A stretch of DNA of 64,000 nt from assembly GCA_024276995.1 (NCBI GenBank), contig JAJRWB010000011.1, positions 1 through 64,000 on the forward strand, written 5' to 3'. The position numbers were made by a program, and so were the translations under genes. Positions 18,014 through 28,520 of this stretch are shown in pieces. The DNA comes from Candidatus Eiseniibacteriota bacterium (lineage in GTDB: Bacteria; Orphanbacterota; Orphanbacteria; Orphanbacterales; Orphanbacteraceae). Under the pieces are notes generated by a model. That model saw only the letters and a program-made list of their open reading frames with translations, was not told where the DNA came from and ran no database searches. Positions within the stretch are counted from its first letter, which is position 1. Each line of letters starts with the position of its first letter.

Positions 18014-21000
18014 TCAGCGCAGAAGGATGACTTTTCTTTCGGCCCTCGTTTCTCCCGACCCGAGCACGATGAAGTAGACGCCGTTCGGAGCTCTCCGCCC
18101 GCGGTCGTCGAGGCCGTCCCATGTCGCGACGTGGCGGCCGGGCGGGAAAACGCGGTCCTCGACGGTCCGAACGGCGCGGCCGGTGGCGTCGTACACCACG
18201 ATCCTCACCCTCCCTTCGCGGCCGATCGAGAAGGCGAGCGCCTGTGATCGCGTGAACGGATTCGGCGAAGGGGGGAAGAAGCGGATGTCGCCCGGCGCAA
18301 TGGGAGATTCGCCCCGTACGACAACGAGCTTTTCGTACCGTCCGCTCCGGTCGCGCGTTACGAGAAGACCGGCCGTGATCGCAAAAGAGCCGCCGGAGAG
18401 GGAACCGGATCGGATTCGAAAGAGACGGCGCCGGTTCGTCGTTTCCTTCGCGGGGATCGGCGAGGTGGAATAGAAGACGATGCGCGCCACGTTTCCGGAA
18501 GACGCGGCCTTGTACAAAACGGCTACACCCTGCTCGGCGGTGACGCGGATGCCGGTCGCCGCCGCGCCGCCGTCCGATTCGATCTCCACGATGCCCGCTC
18601 TTGGGAGCGTCATCCCCACCGGCAGGGCGGCGATCAACTCCCCTCCGCCGGCCGCCTCGAGAGAAAGCGTCGTCCTTCGCGCGCCGGGCGGTGCGGAAAT
18701 GGGAGTGGACGAAAGAATCCCGGCGAGGCCGACAAGATCGCTCACATCGACAGAGCGGTCGTCGTTCACGTCGGCGATGCCGATCCGTACGATCGGCTCG
18801 AAGAGAGGCGCGACCTCCATGATGTGATCGAGAAGGCGTGCGAGATCGGTCACGTCGACCGTGTCGTTCACCGTGACATCGCCCTTGCTGTACTGTTTCA
18901 CCTTCACGGCGACGCCGATGCCGGCGGCCGGAAAACGGGGGTCGTCGGTGGTGAGAAGAATCCGCGCGTGGTGGTTGCCACCGGGCAACGATTCCGGGTC
19001 GAGGAAAACGCGCACCGCGAGCGTCTCTCCCGGGGCGACCTCGCCGGAGTCGCTTTCGAGGGAGATCCATGGGGCATCCGGGCGCGCACGCCAATGGAGC
19101 GGACGAACCCCCCGGTTGACGATTCGAAACTCCCGGCTCCCCGTGGGGCTCACCGCCACCGGGTCGAGGTCGGCCGAAAGGGAGGAGTCGGGAAGGGCGA
19201 GGCCGGGCGCCCCGATAATGGAAAAGAATGAATCGGAAAGCGCGTCGACGCCGGCGGAGCCGAGAAGGGCGATTCGAACACGGAAGCTGTCGCCCGGCTC
19301 GACGCAGGGGGCGACGGTCCAGTCGAAAGCGCCGTCGTTCGGCGTGGAGTCGGCGATCACGGCGCACCGGTTACCGCCCGAGAGAAGTTCGATCGAAACG
19401 CTGCCCGTGCAGACACCGGGATCCCAGGCGATCACACGCACCTGTCCATCTTCGAACACCTCTCCCCCCGCCGGCGAGGTGACGGCGATGGTGCATCGGT
19501 CGCGCCCCTTTCCGGTGAGGGCGACCGCGACGCAACCGTCGCCGCTCCCGAGATCACACGTGGCCGGTCCCGAGCGGACCGGCGTATAGCGCACGCGGAA
19601 GATCCTCGATTCTCCCGCGCCGAGTTCGTAGGAACGATCGGCGCCGAGCACCGAGAAAGGTCCGCACGAAAGATCGATTTCTCCGGCGAGGAGATTGCCG
19701 CCGACGTTGGTCACCGTAAAGAACGTATCCCGCGACTCCCCGATGATCACCTCCCCGAAATCGATGCTGGCAGGGACGATCCCGCACTCCGCCGGCGGCT
19801 CCACCGAAGCGAGGAGCGCCAGGGCGCCGCACGGCGCGCCGATGTCGAAAGAACAGCTCCGGGCGCCGAGCGTGTCGGCACTGAACTCGACGGTGAACAC
19901 CTTCGATACCCCCCGGGGGAGCGAATACGAAAGGTTCGTGTTGGTGACGCGGAACGGCCCGCATCGGTCGGCGACCGTTCCCGCGAGAACACCGGTTCCA
20001 TCGTTCCGGATCGTGACGCGCGCCGAACCGATGTCGCCCGGTTCGAGCGCGCCGAAATCGAGGGTGTCCGGATAGATGCCGCACACGGGATTCCCGACGC
20101 CCCTTCCGGCGAGATCGATCGCACCGCACGCTTCCCCCGCGGAGGCGGAGCAGAAGTAGGCGCTGTCCGCACTCGGCGTGAAAGAGATGAGGAACGATTT
20201 CTCCTCGCCGCCGGCGAGATCGAATGACGGTTCGGTGCCGACAAGGGCGAATGGATCGCACGAAACGGAGATCGCACCGGCCAGGCGACCGCCGCCGTTG
20301 TTTCGGATGGTGATCGTGGTAAGAGCGCTCGAGTCGATCGGCACATCACCGAAATCGATCGACGGAGGATCGACGAAACAGAGGGGCGGTTCATATCCGA
20401 CCCCTTCGATCACGAGCGCCCCGCACGGCATGCCGGCGGCCAGGGAGCACGAGGCGCTCTCTTCGACGGCGGGGGCGAAGCGAACGGTGAACGATCTCGA
20501 CTCTCCCCGTGCGAGTTCGTACGAACGGTCTCGATTGATTACGCGGAACGGTCCGCACGCAGGATCGACGGTTCCTGAGAGTGTTCCGCCGCCGTCGTTC
20601 GTAACGGTGAACGATAAGTCGGCGGAATCGCCCGGCGCGAGCACGCCGAAGCGAAGCGTGTCGGGAAAAAGCGCGCAAGCAGGCGCGTCTTCGCCCCGGC
20701 CGGTGACGGGGATGTCGGGACAGTCGTCGCTCCCCGTGGAGAAAACGCACGAGTCGGCGCCCGTCGAGACAGGAGCATATTGAAGGACGAACGATTTCGC
20801 TTCGCCGCCGGCGAGAGAGAACGACGGATCGCCGGCAATGGAGAATTCGGCGCACGATTCGGCGATCGTCCCGGCGAGCACGCCACCGCCGCTGTTTCGG
20901 ATCGTGACGGTGTCCGAGCCGGTTTCTCCAATAGAAACGGTGCCGAAGTCGATCGACGCCGGAACGATTTCGCATGCGGGCTGAATCCACCCGCGCCCCC

Positions 21001-22318
21001 GAAGGGGGAGCGCTTCGCATAGTGTTCCCGTTCCGACGCTGCAAGTGTCCCCCGACTCATCGGTGGGCGAATAGCGCACGGTGAACACCGCTGAATCTCC
21101 ACCGGCGAGAGCGTAGTTCCGGTTCGACGCGACGACGCTGTACACGCCGCAGGCACCGTCCACGGTGCCCGAAAGCGTCCCTCCGCCGGTGTTCTTCACG
21201 GTGAAAGTCAGGTCCTCCGATTGCCCCACGTCCACATAGCCGAAAGAAAGCTCCGCCGGTGTGATCGAACAGACAGGCGGCGTGTTTCCGGTGCACGGCA
21301 CGCTTTCGCACGGCGAGGAGCTTCCGAGCGAGATGGTGCACGGGTGATCGCCGGCTGATGAGGGCGCATACCGCACGGTGACGGTCCGCGACTGATTCGT
21401 GGAGAGCGAATAATCCCCCCCACCGGAAACGATCTGGTAGTGGGAACAGTTCTCGCTCACCGTCCCCCGGATCGTGCCGGCCCCCGGGTTGGTGATGGTG
21501 AACGAACGGTCGGCGCTCGAGCCGACGTTCAGTTCGCCGAAATCGAGGGACGCCGGCTTCACGCTGCACTGATCGCCGGCGGGCGTGTACCCTTCCACCG
21601 ACAGATCGTCGAAGAAAACAGATCCGACCGTCTTGTAAGGGCCACCCACTTTGAGAAAGACCTCGACCACTCGCTTGTTGGAATCCAGATTTATCACCAG
21701 GGGCTCCCACCCGGAAATCGATGTGTCGGCAAGACTCGCTTTACTTGTGGCGCGGATACTGTCTGAATACACGACCTCGAGGACCACGTCGGGGGCGCCG
21801 CTGAAATCGTTGTAGTCGTAAAAGTGCACCGAAAGGCTCGAACCGTAGAACGGGAGCGATCCGTGGGATGTCGTCCTGTACAAGATGGCGTACTGCGCCA
21901 CCTGGTTGCAGTCGTCGGTATAGAACCCCGACAGGGAGAAGGAGATCCCCTGGCTTCCCCGGCCGTCCTCGGAAATGCCGTCGGCGTCCGGGTAATTATA
22001 GAAATCGAAAAAGAACGTGGCATTCGACGCGGGGGAGAATGCAATCGATTAAGAGCAATTCGTCGTCGTCGTGACCTGCACGTCCGGGTTCAGCGTGAAA
22101 AGGCAGCTCCCCGAGGAACAGTCGAAATCCTCGATCACCGTGGCGACGGCGTTTTTCTCCGCCGCCTCCGGGCGGTGGGAATCGAGCCGGTCGTCGATCA
22201 CGATAACGGGTCGGACGACCGGTCCGTCCGAATCCGCCCGGACCGAGGCCGCCGCCGCGGTCAGGCCGGCCGCGAGAAGAAGGATCACGCGGGGGTCAAG
22301 GGAAGCGATTCGCCGCAT
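18014..22318 (-). CDS. Giant secreted ASH-repeat/dockerin protein, interrupted by an in-frame TAA
   Basis: One frame runs from ATG 22318 to 18014, but TAA at 22049-22051 splits off the first 89 codons (signal peptide, then VIEDFDCSSGSCLF). The frame continues without interruption after the TAA (AFSPASNATFFFDFYNYP), and the next internal ATG is at 21901. After a ligand-binding-like N-domain come seven ASH/HYDIN-type immunoglobulin-like repeats of about 98 aa. Each starts C-x-x-x-P-x-x-(L/I)-x-F-G and carries four conserved Cys. A Kre9/KNH-like domain, a BACON-like domain, a dockerin (DVTVNDTVDVTDLARLLDHI and ADVNDDRSVDVSDLVGL) and a cohesin-like region follow. The end is a FlgD-like sorting module (GVYFIVLGSGE...VILLR). 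It is probably cell-surface attached or secreted. Either recently inactivated or read through. Confidence 0.8.
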
Positions 22319-22437
22319 CTTTCCGGTACCTTCGCTGAAAGGACGTGGGAGTCATCCGATTCCGGTCGCCACCCTTATCTTAACATATTCCAGGAAGTTG
22401 CGGAGATCTTTATGGTTGGCGGGAAATATGTGAACAC

Positions 22438-23373
22438 TCAAGGAGCGCCCTCGCCGATGTGGATCGGCGCGCTGAGCACCTGGACATTCGACGCCGTCAC
22501 CGTGTTGCCGCCGTCGTCGGAGATCACCGGACCACTCAGGCGGAGCGTGTCCGAGACGGCGTCACCGGCGATATCGACGCTCAGGAAAAGAACCACCGAA
22601 TAGCCCGGTTCCACGGCGGGAGCGCCGACACCGCTGAAAACGATGATCCGCCACGCCGAACCCTCTTCCACCTCGTTTCCGGCCAGCTCGGTGATCGAAG
22701 AGGCGCTTTCGTCGAGGTAGAGCCTGCTGTCGCCGTCTACTACGAAGCCGTTCACTTCTTCGATCGCCGGGCTGGAAAGGGAGAAGTCGACCTGGAAACC
22801 GCCTACGCTGTCGGCGTTTACCAGGACGAGAGGGACGAGATGCTCGGTGTCGCCCTGTTCGGCCCACGTCTCGATGATCTGCAGCCCGAACTCCCCCGGT
22901 GCCGGCGGGTCGGCCGGCGTGAGGTAGATATCGACGCTTCGCGACTCTCCCGCGCCGAGGGCGGTGACGGTGCGCGATCCAGCCCGCCGAATACCGGTGG
23001 AAGCCTCCACGTAGACGCGAAAATCACTCCCCCCCTCGTCGACGGCGAGGTCGAAGCTTCGGTTCAGAAACGCGGTTCCTCTTTCCGGTACGTCGAGCGA
23101 CGAAGTGTCCGCCGCCACCGGCTCCGTTCCCGCGGAGAGGATCTTCGCGGTCCGCATGAACGGGTTCGCGGTGACATCGAAGATCCGGACCGCCAGGCTC
23201 TCCTGCGCCTGCGCGTCTCCGGGACGGTAGCTATCGAGAAGGAGGGGAGGGTAGAAGAGGGTCATTTCGATCGGATCGGTGCCGTGCGGGGGAGACGATG
23301 GGCCCGAGGCGCAGCCTCCGAGCAGGACTGCGAGCGCGAGCGAGGCCGGGATGACCGCGGTCGAGCGATTCAT
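22438..23373 (-). CDS. Predicted lipoprotein with a cohesin-like C-terminal domain
   Basis: 311 aa from ATG 23373 (an upstream in-frame ATG lacks a signal sequence). The N-terminus MNRSTAVIPASLALAVLLGGC is a lipoprotein signal with an LGGC lipobox. A middle beta-rich region (AESLAVRIFDVTANPF; DIYLTPADPPAPG) precedes a cohesin-like beta-sandwich. That sandwich runs from about residue 195 to the end (GGFQVDFSLSSPAIEEVNGF, GYSVVLFLSVDIAGDA, GNTVTASNVQVLS). The adjacent gene encodes a dockerin, and cohesin binds dockerin in cellulosome-like systems, so a surface anchoring pair is possible but only inferred. It sits 119 bp upstream of the ASH-repeat gene on the same strand. Confidence 0.7.
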   Translation of the reverse strand: MNRSTAVIPASLALAVLLGGCASGPSSPPHGTDPIEMTLFYPPLLLDSYRPGDAQAQESLAVRIFDVTANPFMRTAKILSAGTEPVAADTSSLDVPERGTAFLNRSFDLAVDEGGSDFRVYVEASTGIRRAGSRTVTALGAGESRSVDIYLTPADPPAPGEFGLQIIETWAEQGDTEHLVPLVLVNADSVGGFQVDFSLSSPAIEEVNGFVVDGDSRLYLDESASSITELAGNEVEEGSAWRIIVFSGVGAPAVEPGYSVVLFLSVDIAGDAVSDTLRLSGPVISDDGGNTVTASNVQVLSAPIHIGEGAP

Positions 23374-23607
23374 GTGAAGAGAAAAGAAGTGCCCCAAGCC
23401 GCCCCCCCTTCTTCCCGGCGCGCGACGCTCCCCGTCGCCGACCGGAAGGGACGAAAAACAGGGTAACCGAAGGGCGAAGGCTATTTCCAGGGGAATCGGG
23501 ACGGGAAACACAGGTGTGCGGAGTTGTTGATCCCGGAATCGCCGATCTGGTAGCCTCATGTCGTCCCGCTTCGCTCATCCAGGCGAATAGCGCGAGGAGC
23601 CCGCGAT

Positions 23608-24942
23608 TTGACCTCAGCAACACACTTCACGAAATCCCCGATCATTCTGTTTCTCCTTCCGGTCGCCGCGCTTCTATTCCATGGGTGCGCCCCTTCGTAC
23701 AGGGGAGAGGTGAGCCGCGCCGTCGAGGGCGGGGAGTGGGAAAACGCTCTTCCCCACCTCGAGGCGGCGGTGTCCGAAGATTCGACCGACAGCTGGGCGT
23801 GGCGGGAACTCGGCCGGGTTCGGTTGAAACTCGACCGTCCCGACGAGGCGCTCGAAGCGCTCCGGCGCGCCGAGGAGCTGGCCCCCTCCGATGGTGTCGC
23901 ACGAATCTACGAGGGGATCGCCCACGAGAAGAAAAACGACTGGGAAGGCGCTCTCGCGAGCTACGAGAAGAGCCTTTCCGCCGAAGGCCTTTCGTTCGAT
24001 CAGACGCGGGAGGTGCGCGTCCGAATCGTCCGCGCCACGAGGGAGGTGCAGAAGCGACGCGCCGTGGAACTGGCGAAACAGCCGGGCGGCGGTAGTCCGG
24101 ACGACAACGTGCTCGCCGTGTACAGCTTCACCGCGTCGGATACGTCTTCACCCTACCGGTCGCTGCGCAAGGGCGTGGCCGCCATGCTGATCACCGATCT
24201 CTCCAATGTGAAAAGCCTCCGCCTCGTGGAGCGCCTCCAGCTCGAGACGATCCTGGAGGAGCTTCACCGCTCGAAGGGGAGCGCCTTCGATCCGGCCACG
24301 CGCGCCAGGGCGGGACGCCTCATCGGCGCCGCCCGCTCGGTGACGGGCGCCGTGGTCACCCTTCCGGAAGACGAAGTGGAACTGCAGTATTTCGTTCTCG
24401 ATAACCGAAACGGGGAGTTCGCCGGTCGCGGGCAGAGTCGCGGACGGGTGGAGGAAGTGCTTCGCCTGGAAAAGGAGATCGTCTACGGCGTGTTCGGCGA
24501 GATCGGATACGAACCGACCGAGGAGGAGCGCGCCGCCATCGGGAAGATTCCCACCACGAGCTTTCCCGCGTTCCTCGCTTTTTCGGAAGGGATCGACCTT
24601 GAGGACGGCGGGCGCTACGGCGAGGCGCGAAGCCGGTACGAACAGGCGGTCCGACTCGATCCCCACTTCGAGGAGGCGAAAGACCGCCTCGGCGCTCTCG
24701 GGGGCGCCGGCTCGAAAAGCGACGTGGAGTGGGGAACGGACGCGTTTTTCCGGAACTTCGACGCCGCCGCGGGGCGCGGATTCATCGGTTCACCGGTGGC
24801 GGACCGACTCGCCGCAAGCGGAAGAATCAGCGCCCTGCTCGACGACGACGGGTTCGCCGGCGCGCCCCCGGGCGGGAACGAGATTCCGCCGGTGAGCGGT
24901 GCGACGGGAACGATTTCGATCAACGTGCCGGTGGGGAACTGA
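23608..24942 (+). CDS. TPR lipoprotein with a CsgG/FlgO-like domain (first of two)
   Basis: 444 aa from TTG 23608 with GAGGAG upstream. The lipobox ends LLFHGC (Cys27). TPR-like helices follow at about residues 30-140 (WRELGRVRLKLDRPDEALEALRRAEEL). A CsgG-like alpha/beta domain occupies about 168-310: LAVYSFTASDTSS, VAAMLITDLSNVKSLRLVERLQLETILEEL, AGRLIGAARSVTGAVV. Another TPR (SEGIDLEDGGRYGEARSRYEQAVRLDPHFEEAK) precedes a disordered tail. CsgG-family lipoproteins form outer-membrane secretion pores for curli, while relatives such as FlgO only stabilise envelope structures. It opens a tight operon with a barrel protein and a PEGA kinase. Confidence 0.82.
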   Translation: MTSATHFTKSPIILFLLPVAALLFHGCAPSYRGEVSRAVEGGEWENALPHLEAAVSEDSTDSWAWRELGRVRLKLDRPDEALEALRRAEELAPSDGVARIYEGIAHEKKNDWEGALASYEKSLSAEGLSFDQTREVRVRIVRATREVQKRRAVELAKQPGGGSPDDNVLAVYSFTASDTSSPYRSLRKGVAAMLITDLSNVKSLRLVERLQLETILEELHRSKGSAFDPATRARAGRLIGAARSVTGAVVTLPEDEVELQYFVLDNRNGEFAGRGQSRGRVEEVLRLEKEIVYGVFGEIGYEPTEEERAAIGKIPTTSFPAFLAFSEGIDLEDGGRYGEARSRYEQAVRLDPHFEEAKDRLGALGGAGSKSDVEWGTDAFFRNFDAAAGRGFIGSPVADRLAASGRISALLDDDGFAGAPPGGNEIPPVSGATGTISINVPVGN

Positions 24943-24944
24943 TC

Positions 24945-26156
24945 ATGAGACCTCCACGCAAGGCGGGGTACGCGGTGGTTTCGGCTCTTTTCCTGGCCGC
25001 CTCGATACTCTCTCCGACGGGGGTGTGCGCGAAATTCGGAGACGTGGAAGGGCGCTCCGCGCGGTCGGGGATCACCTTCCGTTCGTGGAGACTGGAGAAG
25101 GGGGGCGATGACGTCACCGTGAGCCAGCTCACGTTTCCCGTTCGGATCAGCACGCCCCTTCCGCGGGACGGACTCGATCTCGTTCTTTTCACTTCCTATG
25201 CGTCCTCCGGGGTGGATGGCGCGAAAAATGAAACCCTCGGTGCCCTGACCGACTCCCGTTTCCGGCTCAACTATCTCATGCCGAACGAGCGCATCCTTTT
25301 CACCGGCGGACTCTCCCTTCCCACGGGCCCCACCGACCTCGACAAGGAAGAGGTGGTGATCTCCCGGGCGATATCGAACCAGGTTCTCGGTTTTCGGGCG
25401 AACCGCTACGGCGAGGGCCTCGATCTTTTCGGAAGCGTGGCGGCGGCATGGCCGCTCAACAACAGATGGTCCGCCGGCGGCGGCGCGGGAGGCACGCTGA
25501 AGGAATCGTACAACTACGCCCCCACCGCGCCGAACGGCCTCGGCGACGTGGAGCCGGGAAGCGAGTTCTTCCTCTCCGGCGGAGTGAGCTACCGCGCCCG
25601 GGTCGGCGAGGGAACGCGGACGTTCAACGCCGATCTTTCGTATCGCGTTTATGGAATCGATCGTGTCGAATCGAACGACGTGTTCGAAGAGGGAGATGAA
25701 TTCGCCTTCGTGACGAGCGGCGGGGTCGACGGCGAGCGGTGGAAGCTCGACGGCTTCGCCCGTGTCGTCGTCAAGGGGGATCACACGTTTCTCGGTTCCG
25801 CGACCCCGGTTACGACCGACTCCTCTCTCACCCGCGTAGTGCTCGCCAACGTGACCTCCGACTACCAGCAGTTGAGAGGAAGCGTCACACGGAGAATGAC
25901 AAAAAAGACCGACATCACGGTGAGTCTTCTTTACAGTCGCTTCGCCGAAGTGAACGTGAACAGACCCGATGGAAAACCGCCGATCACAGTGCGGGGCGAC
26001 GCGAAAGTGATCGAGCCGGGCGTCGAGGGTGCCCACCGCTTCAACCGCGGCCTCGCCGTGCGCGCGGGATTCTCCCTCCCCTTCGGTGACGCCGCGAACG
26101 GCGGGATCGACCTGTCGGGGTACGATTTCTATGCCGGGCTCGATGTCCGGCAATAG
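24945..26156 (+). CDS. Outer-membrane beta-barrel protein (unknown family)
   Basis: 403 aa from ATG 24945, two bases after the upstream stop, so tightly coupled. The signal peptide ends near TGVCAKF. The rest is a series of amphipathic strands with turn motifs such as LTDSRFRLNYLMPNERILFTGGLSLPTGP and VGEGTRTFNADLSYRVYGI, and the chain finishes GYDFYAGLDVRQ. It resembles MetA-pathway or phenol-degradation type barrels, but I cannot assign a family. Its position between a CsgG-like lipoprotein and a PEGA kinase suggests that it is the barrel component of an envelope complex. Confidence 0.75.
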   Translation: MRPPRKAGYAVVSALFLAASILSPTGVCAKFGDVEGRSARSGITFRSWRLEKGGDDVTVSQLTFPVRISTPLPRDGLDLVLFTSYASSGVDGAKNETLGALTDSRFRLNYLMPNERILFTGGLSLPTGPTDLDKEEVVISRAISNQVLGFRANRYGEGLDLFGSVAAAWPLNNRWSAGGGAGGTLKESYNYAPTAPNGLGDVEPGSEFFLSGGVSYRARVGEGTRTFNADLSYRVYGIDRVESNDVFEEGDEFAFVTSGGVDGERWKLDGFARVVVKGDHTFLGSATPVTTDSSLTRVVLANVTSDYQQLRGSVTRRMTKKTDITVSLLYSRFAEVNVNRPDGKPPITVRGDAKVIEPGVEGAHRFNRGLAVRAGFSLPFGDAANGGIDLSGYDFYAGLDVRQ

Positions 26157-26252
26157 CCGCGTCGCCGTGTCGTCGCCCCGGGCGCGCGAAACGCATTTCC
26201 ACGATCGATTCCGGCATCGTGCCGGCGACAAGACCCCGGCCCGGAGGCTCTG

Positions 26253-28409
26253 TTGTCCGACCTGACAGGCAAGACGATCGCAGGCCGCTATGAAATCCTC
26301 GAACGGATCGGCGAGGGGGGCTTCGCCCGGGTCTGGAAGGCGAAGCAGCTTCAGCCGGAAGGGTTCGTGGCGGTCAAGACTCTCCTCCCCGACCGGGCCG
26401 CGGACAAGGACGTGGTCGATGAATTCCTCCGCGAAGCGGCGCTCTACGTCGAGTTTCGAGACGACCCGAACGTGGCCACCATCCTCGAATGCGGCCACGA
26501 CGATGAGAACGACGTCTACTTTCTCGTCATGACCCTCCTCGGCGATACCGTGGAGAACCTGCTCGCTTCCGGCGGCCCTCTCCCCCCCGAAAAGGTGTTC
26601 CGCATCGCCGAGCATATCGGCCACGCTCTCGAGGTTGTACATGCCAAAGGTCTTGTTCACAGAGACATAAAATGTTCGAACATCATGACCCTTCCCGGGC
26701 GGGACCGATTCGTGCTCACCGATTTCGGAATCGGACTCGTCCAGGAGAACGCCGAGAAGACGGCGGGTACCCAGGAGCTGAAATCGGCGACGGGGACTTG
26801 GGCGTACGCGTCGCCCGAACAGATCCGGGCGCGCAAGAAAAGCGAGATCGGCCCGCAGTCGGATATCTATTCCCTCGGCGTTACCCTCTTCCGCGCCGCC
26901 ACGGGAGAGTATCCGTTCCCCCCCGACTTCCCGCAGGTGATGATCGACCACGTGGAAAAACCGCCTCCCGACCCGCGGAGCGTGAAAGAAGATGTCCCGC
27001 CCGCCCTTGCGGAGCTGATCCTCCGGTGTATGAATAAGGACTTGGACGAGCGCTTCGCCGACGCCAAGGAATTCGTGCGCGCCGTGCGCTCGGCGAGAAA
27101 AGGTGGGACCACGTCGACGAAGAAGACCGTCTCGGGCGGCCGCGGGAAGGGGCGAAGAATCGGTGTGTACGCCGGCGCGGCGACGGCACTGGCGGTCGTC
27201 GCCGCCATCGCCGTGCGTCTGTTCGGTGGCGGCGGCGCAGAGCCGGTCCGTCTCGTATCGGAACCGGTGGGGGCGCATTACAGGCTCTACAAAGGGGAAA
27301 AGGCGCGCTTTTCCAAGCCTTTTCGCGAAGGGGTCACGCCAGCCGACGTGAAGCTCGCCGCCGGCCGCTATTCGTGCGACATCACCATGGATGGCTATTT
27401 CTCGCTGACCGGCGCGCCGTTCGACATCGCCCGGGGAGAGCGGGAGATCGATCTCGGAACGCTCGAGCCGTCGATGGCGCTTCGGGTGGTCACTACTCCG
27501 CCGGCGGCGCGCGCCGTCCTCACGGGGCTCGAAGGGGCTTGCCCGGCGTACCCCGAAAGGAAGACACCGTGTGTTTTCGAAGATCTTCACGCCGGCCGGC
27601 ACGAACTGCGTCTCTTCGCGGAGGGCTATGTCACCCTCGTGGATACCGTCGATGTGAGGGGGAATGTCCAGGAGGTTTCACGCACCCTCGAGCCGGCGGG
27701 AACGGTGACCCTCTGGCTCTTCACCGACCCGGCGGGCGCCGCGGCGCGGATCGACGGCGCGCTGATTTCGCAGCCGACGAATTGCGAGGTGAAGGAAGTG
27801 CCCGCCGGGCCGCATCGCCTCACGTTCGAGAAGGAAGGATATCGGAAGATCGACACGGTGGTGACGATCAATATCGCCGCGCCGGTGGATACTCTTGTCG
27901 TTCCCCTCACGCCGGGGCGCGCCGCAACGGTGCCGGGCGAACCGGCCCTCGTGATCCGTTCGGAGCCGTCCGGCGCACGGATCCTGCTGAACGGCGAGTC
28001 GACCGGCGAGAAGACGCCCCATCGGTTCGACTCTTTCCCCACGGGCGCGGTGACGCTTCGCCTCGAGAGATCGTGTTGCCGGTCGTACGAAGCGAAGCTG
28101 AACATCCCCGCGGCGGGGGCGGTGCACGATGCGAAGCTGAGCGGGTATCCCGCGGTGAAGTTCCGGATCAGCACGGCGCCGACGTACGCCGAGGTGTTCA
28201 TCGACGGCTCATCGAGGCCGGTCAACCGGGAGGGGATGCCGCCGTGGGATCTCCGCCTCGCATGCGGAGCACACAAGATCCGCTTGAAGAACGATAAGGC
28301 GAACCCGCCGATCGACGTGAAGCTGACCTACACCGTGAGACCCGGTTCGGACACGGAGAGCCTCGTCTTCGACTGGCAGAGCCGGCGGGTGATCGAGCGG
28401 CCACGCTAG
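26253..28409 (+). CDS. Transmembrane Ser/Thr protein kinase with periplasmic PEGA repeats
   Basis: 718 aa from TTG 26253 (GGAGG five bases upstream). The Hanks-type kinase domain spans about residues 12-285. It has the glycine loop IGEGGFARVW, catalytic Lys42, HRDIKCSN (136-143), DFG (157-159) and the ASPEQ motif (186-190). These residues are all intact, so it should be active. A single membrane helix lies at about 298-318 (AATALAVVAAIAVRLF). The outer part contains repeated PEGA-type domains (TTPPAARAVLTG, TDPAGAAARIDG, SEPSGARILLNG), small beta folds thought to bind envelope or surface-layer components. The kinase is probably the sensor/regulator of this operon. No matching phosphatase is present. 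Confidence 0.92.
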   Translation: MSDLTGKTIAGRYEILERIGEGGFARVWKAKQLQPEGFVAVKTLLPDRAADKDVVDEFLREAALYVEFRDDPNVATILECGHDDENDVYFLVMTLLGDTVENLLASGGPLPPEKVFRIAEHIGHALEVVHAKGLVHRDIKCSNIMTLPGRDRFVLTDFGIGLVQENAEKTAGTQELKSATGTWAYASPEQIRARKKSEIGPQSDIYSLGVTLFRAATGEYPFPPDFPQVMIDHVEKPPPDPRSVKEDVPPALAELILRCMNKDLDERFADAKEFVRAVRSARKGGTTSTKKTVSGGRGKGRRIGVYAGAATALAVVAAIAVRLFGGGGAEPVRLVSEPVGAHYRLYKGEKARFSKPFREGVTPADVKLAAGRYSCDITMDGYFSLTGAPFDIARGEREIDLGTLEPSMALRVVTTPPAARAVLTGLEGACPAYPERKTPCVFEDLHAGRHELRLFAEGYVTLVDTVDVRGNVQEVSRTLEPAGTVTLWLFTDPAGAAARIDGALISQPTNCEVKEVPAGPHRLTFEKEGYRKIDTVVTINIAAPVDTLVVPLTPGRAATVPGEPALVIRSEPSGARILLNGESTGEKTPHRFDSFPTGAVTLRLERSCCRSYEAKLNIPAAGAVHDAKLSGYPAVKFRISTAPTYAEVFIDGSSRPVNREGMPPWDLRLACGAHKIRLKNDKANPPIDVKLTYTVRPGSDTESLVFDWQSRRVIERPR

Positions 28410-28520
28410 GCCCCGCCTCGACGGGACCGCCGGCGGCGAAAAAAAATACGCTTTTTCCGCAACTTCCCGGGGATGTCCCGCGATAAGAACGGCGAAGTGT
28501 TACGAATCCGGAGGGAAACC

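Noticed and set aside
24615-27602. A 995-codon open frame on the minus strand
   Set aside because: It lies opposite the barrel and kinase genes, which have clear domains. The minus-strand product is Arg/Pro/His-rich with no motif, as expected from the complement of GC-rich codons. The same applies to the long minus frames at 166-2136, 12186-14447, 17337-19367, 35698-37842 and 50735-52867.
28425-28460. Terminator between the kinase and second CsgG-like gene
   Set aside because: A short GC palindrome is followed by A's, not T's, on the transcribed strand, and the reverse orientation has the T-run on the wrong side. Later genes keep ribosome sites and close spacing.
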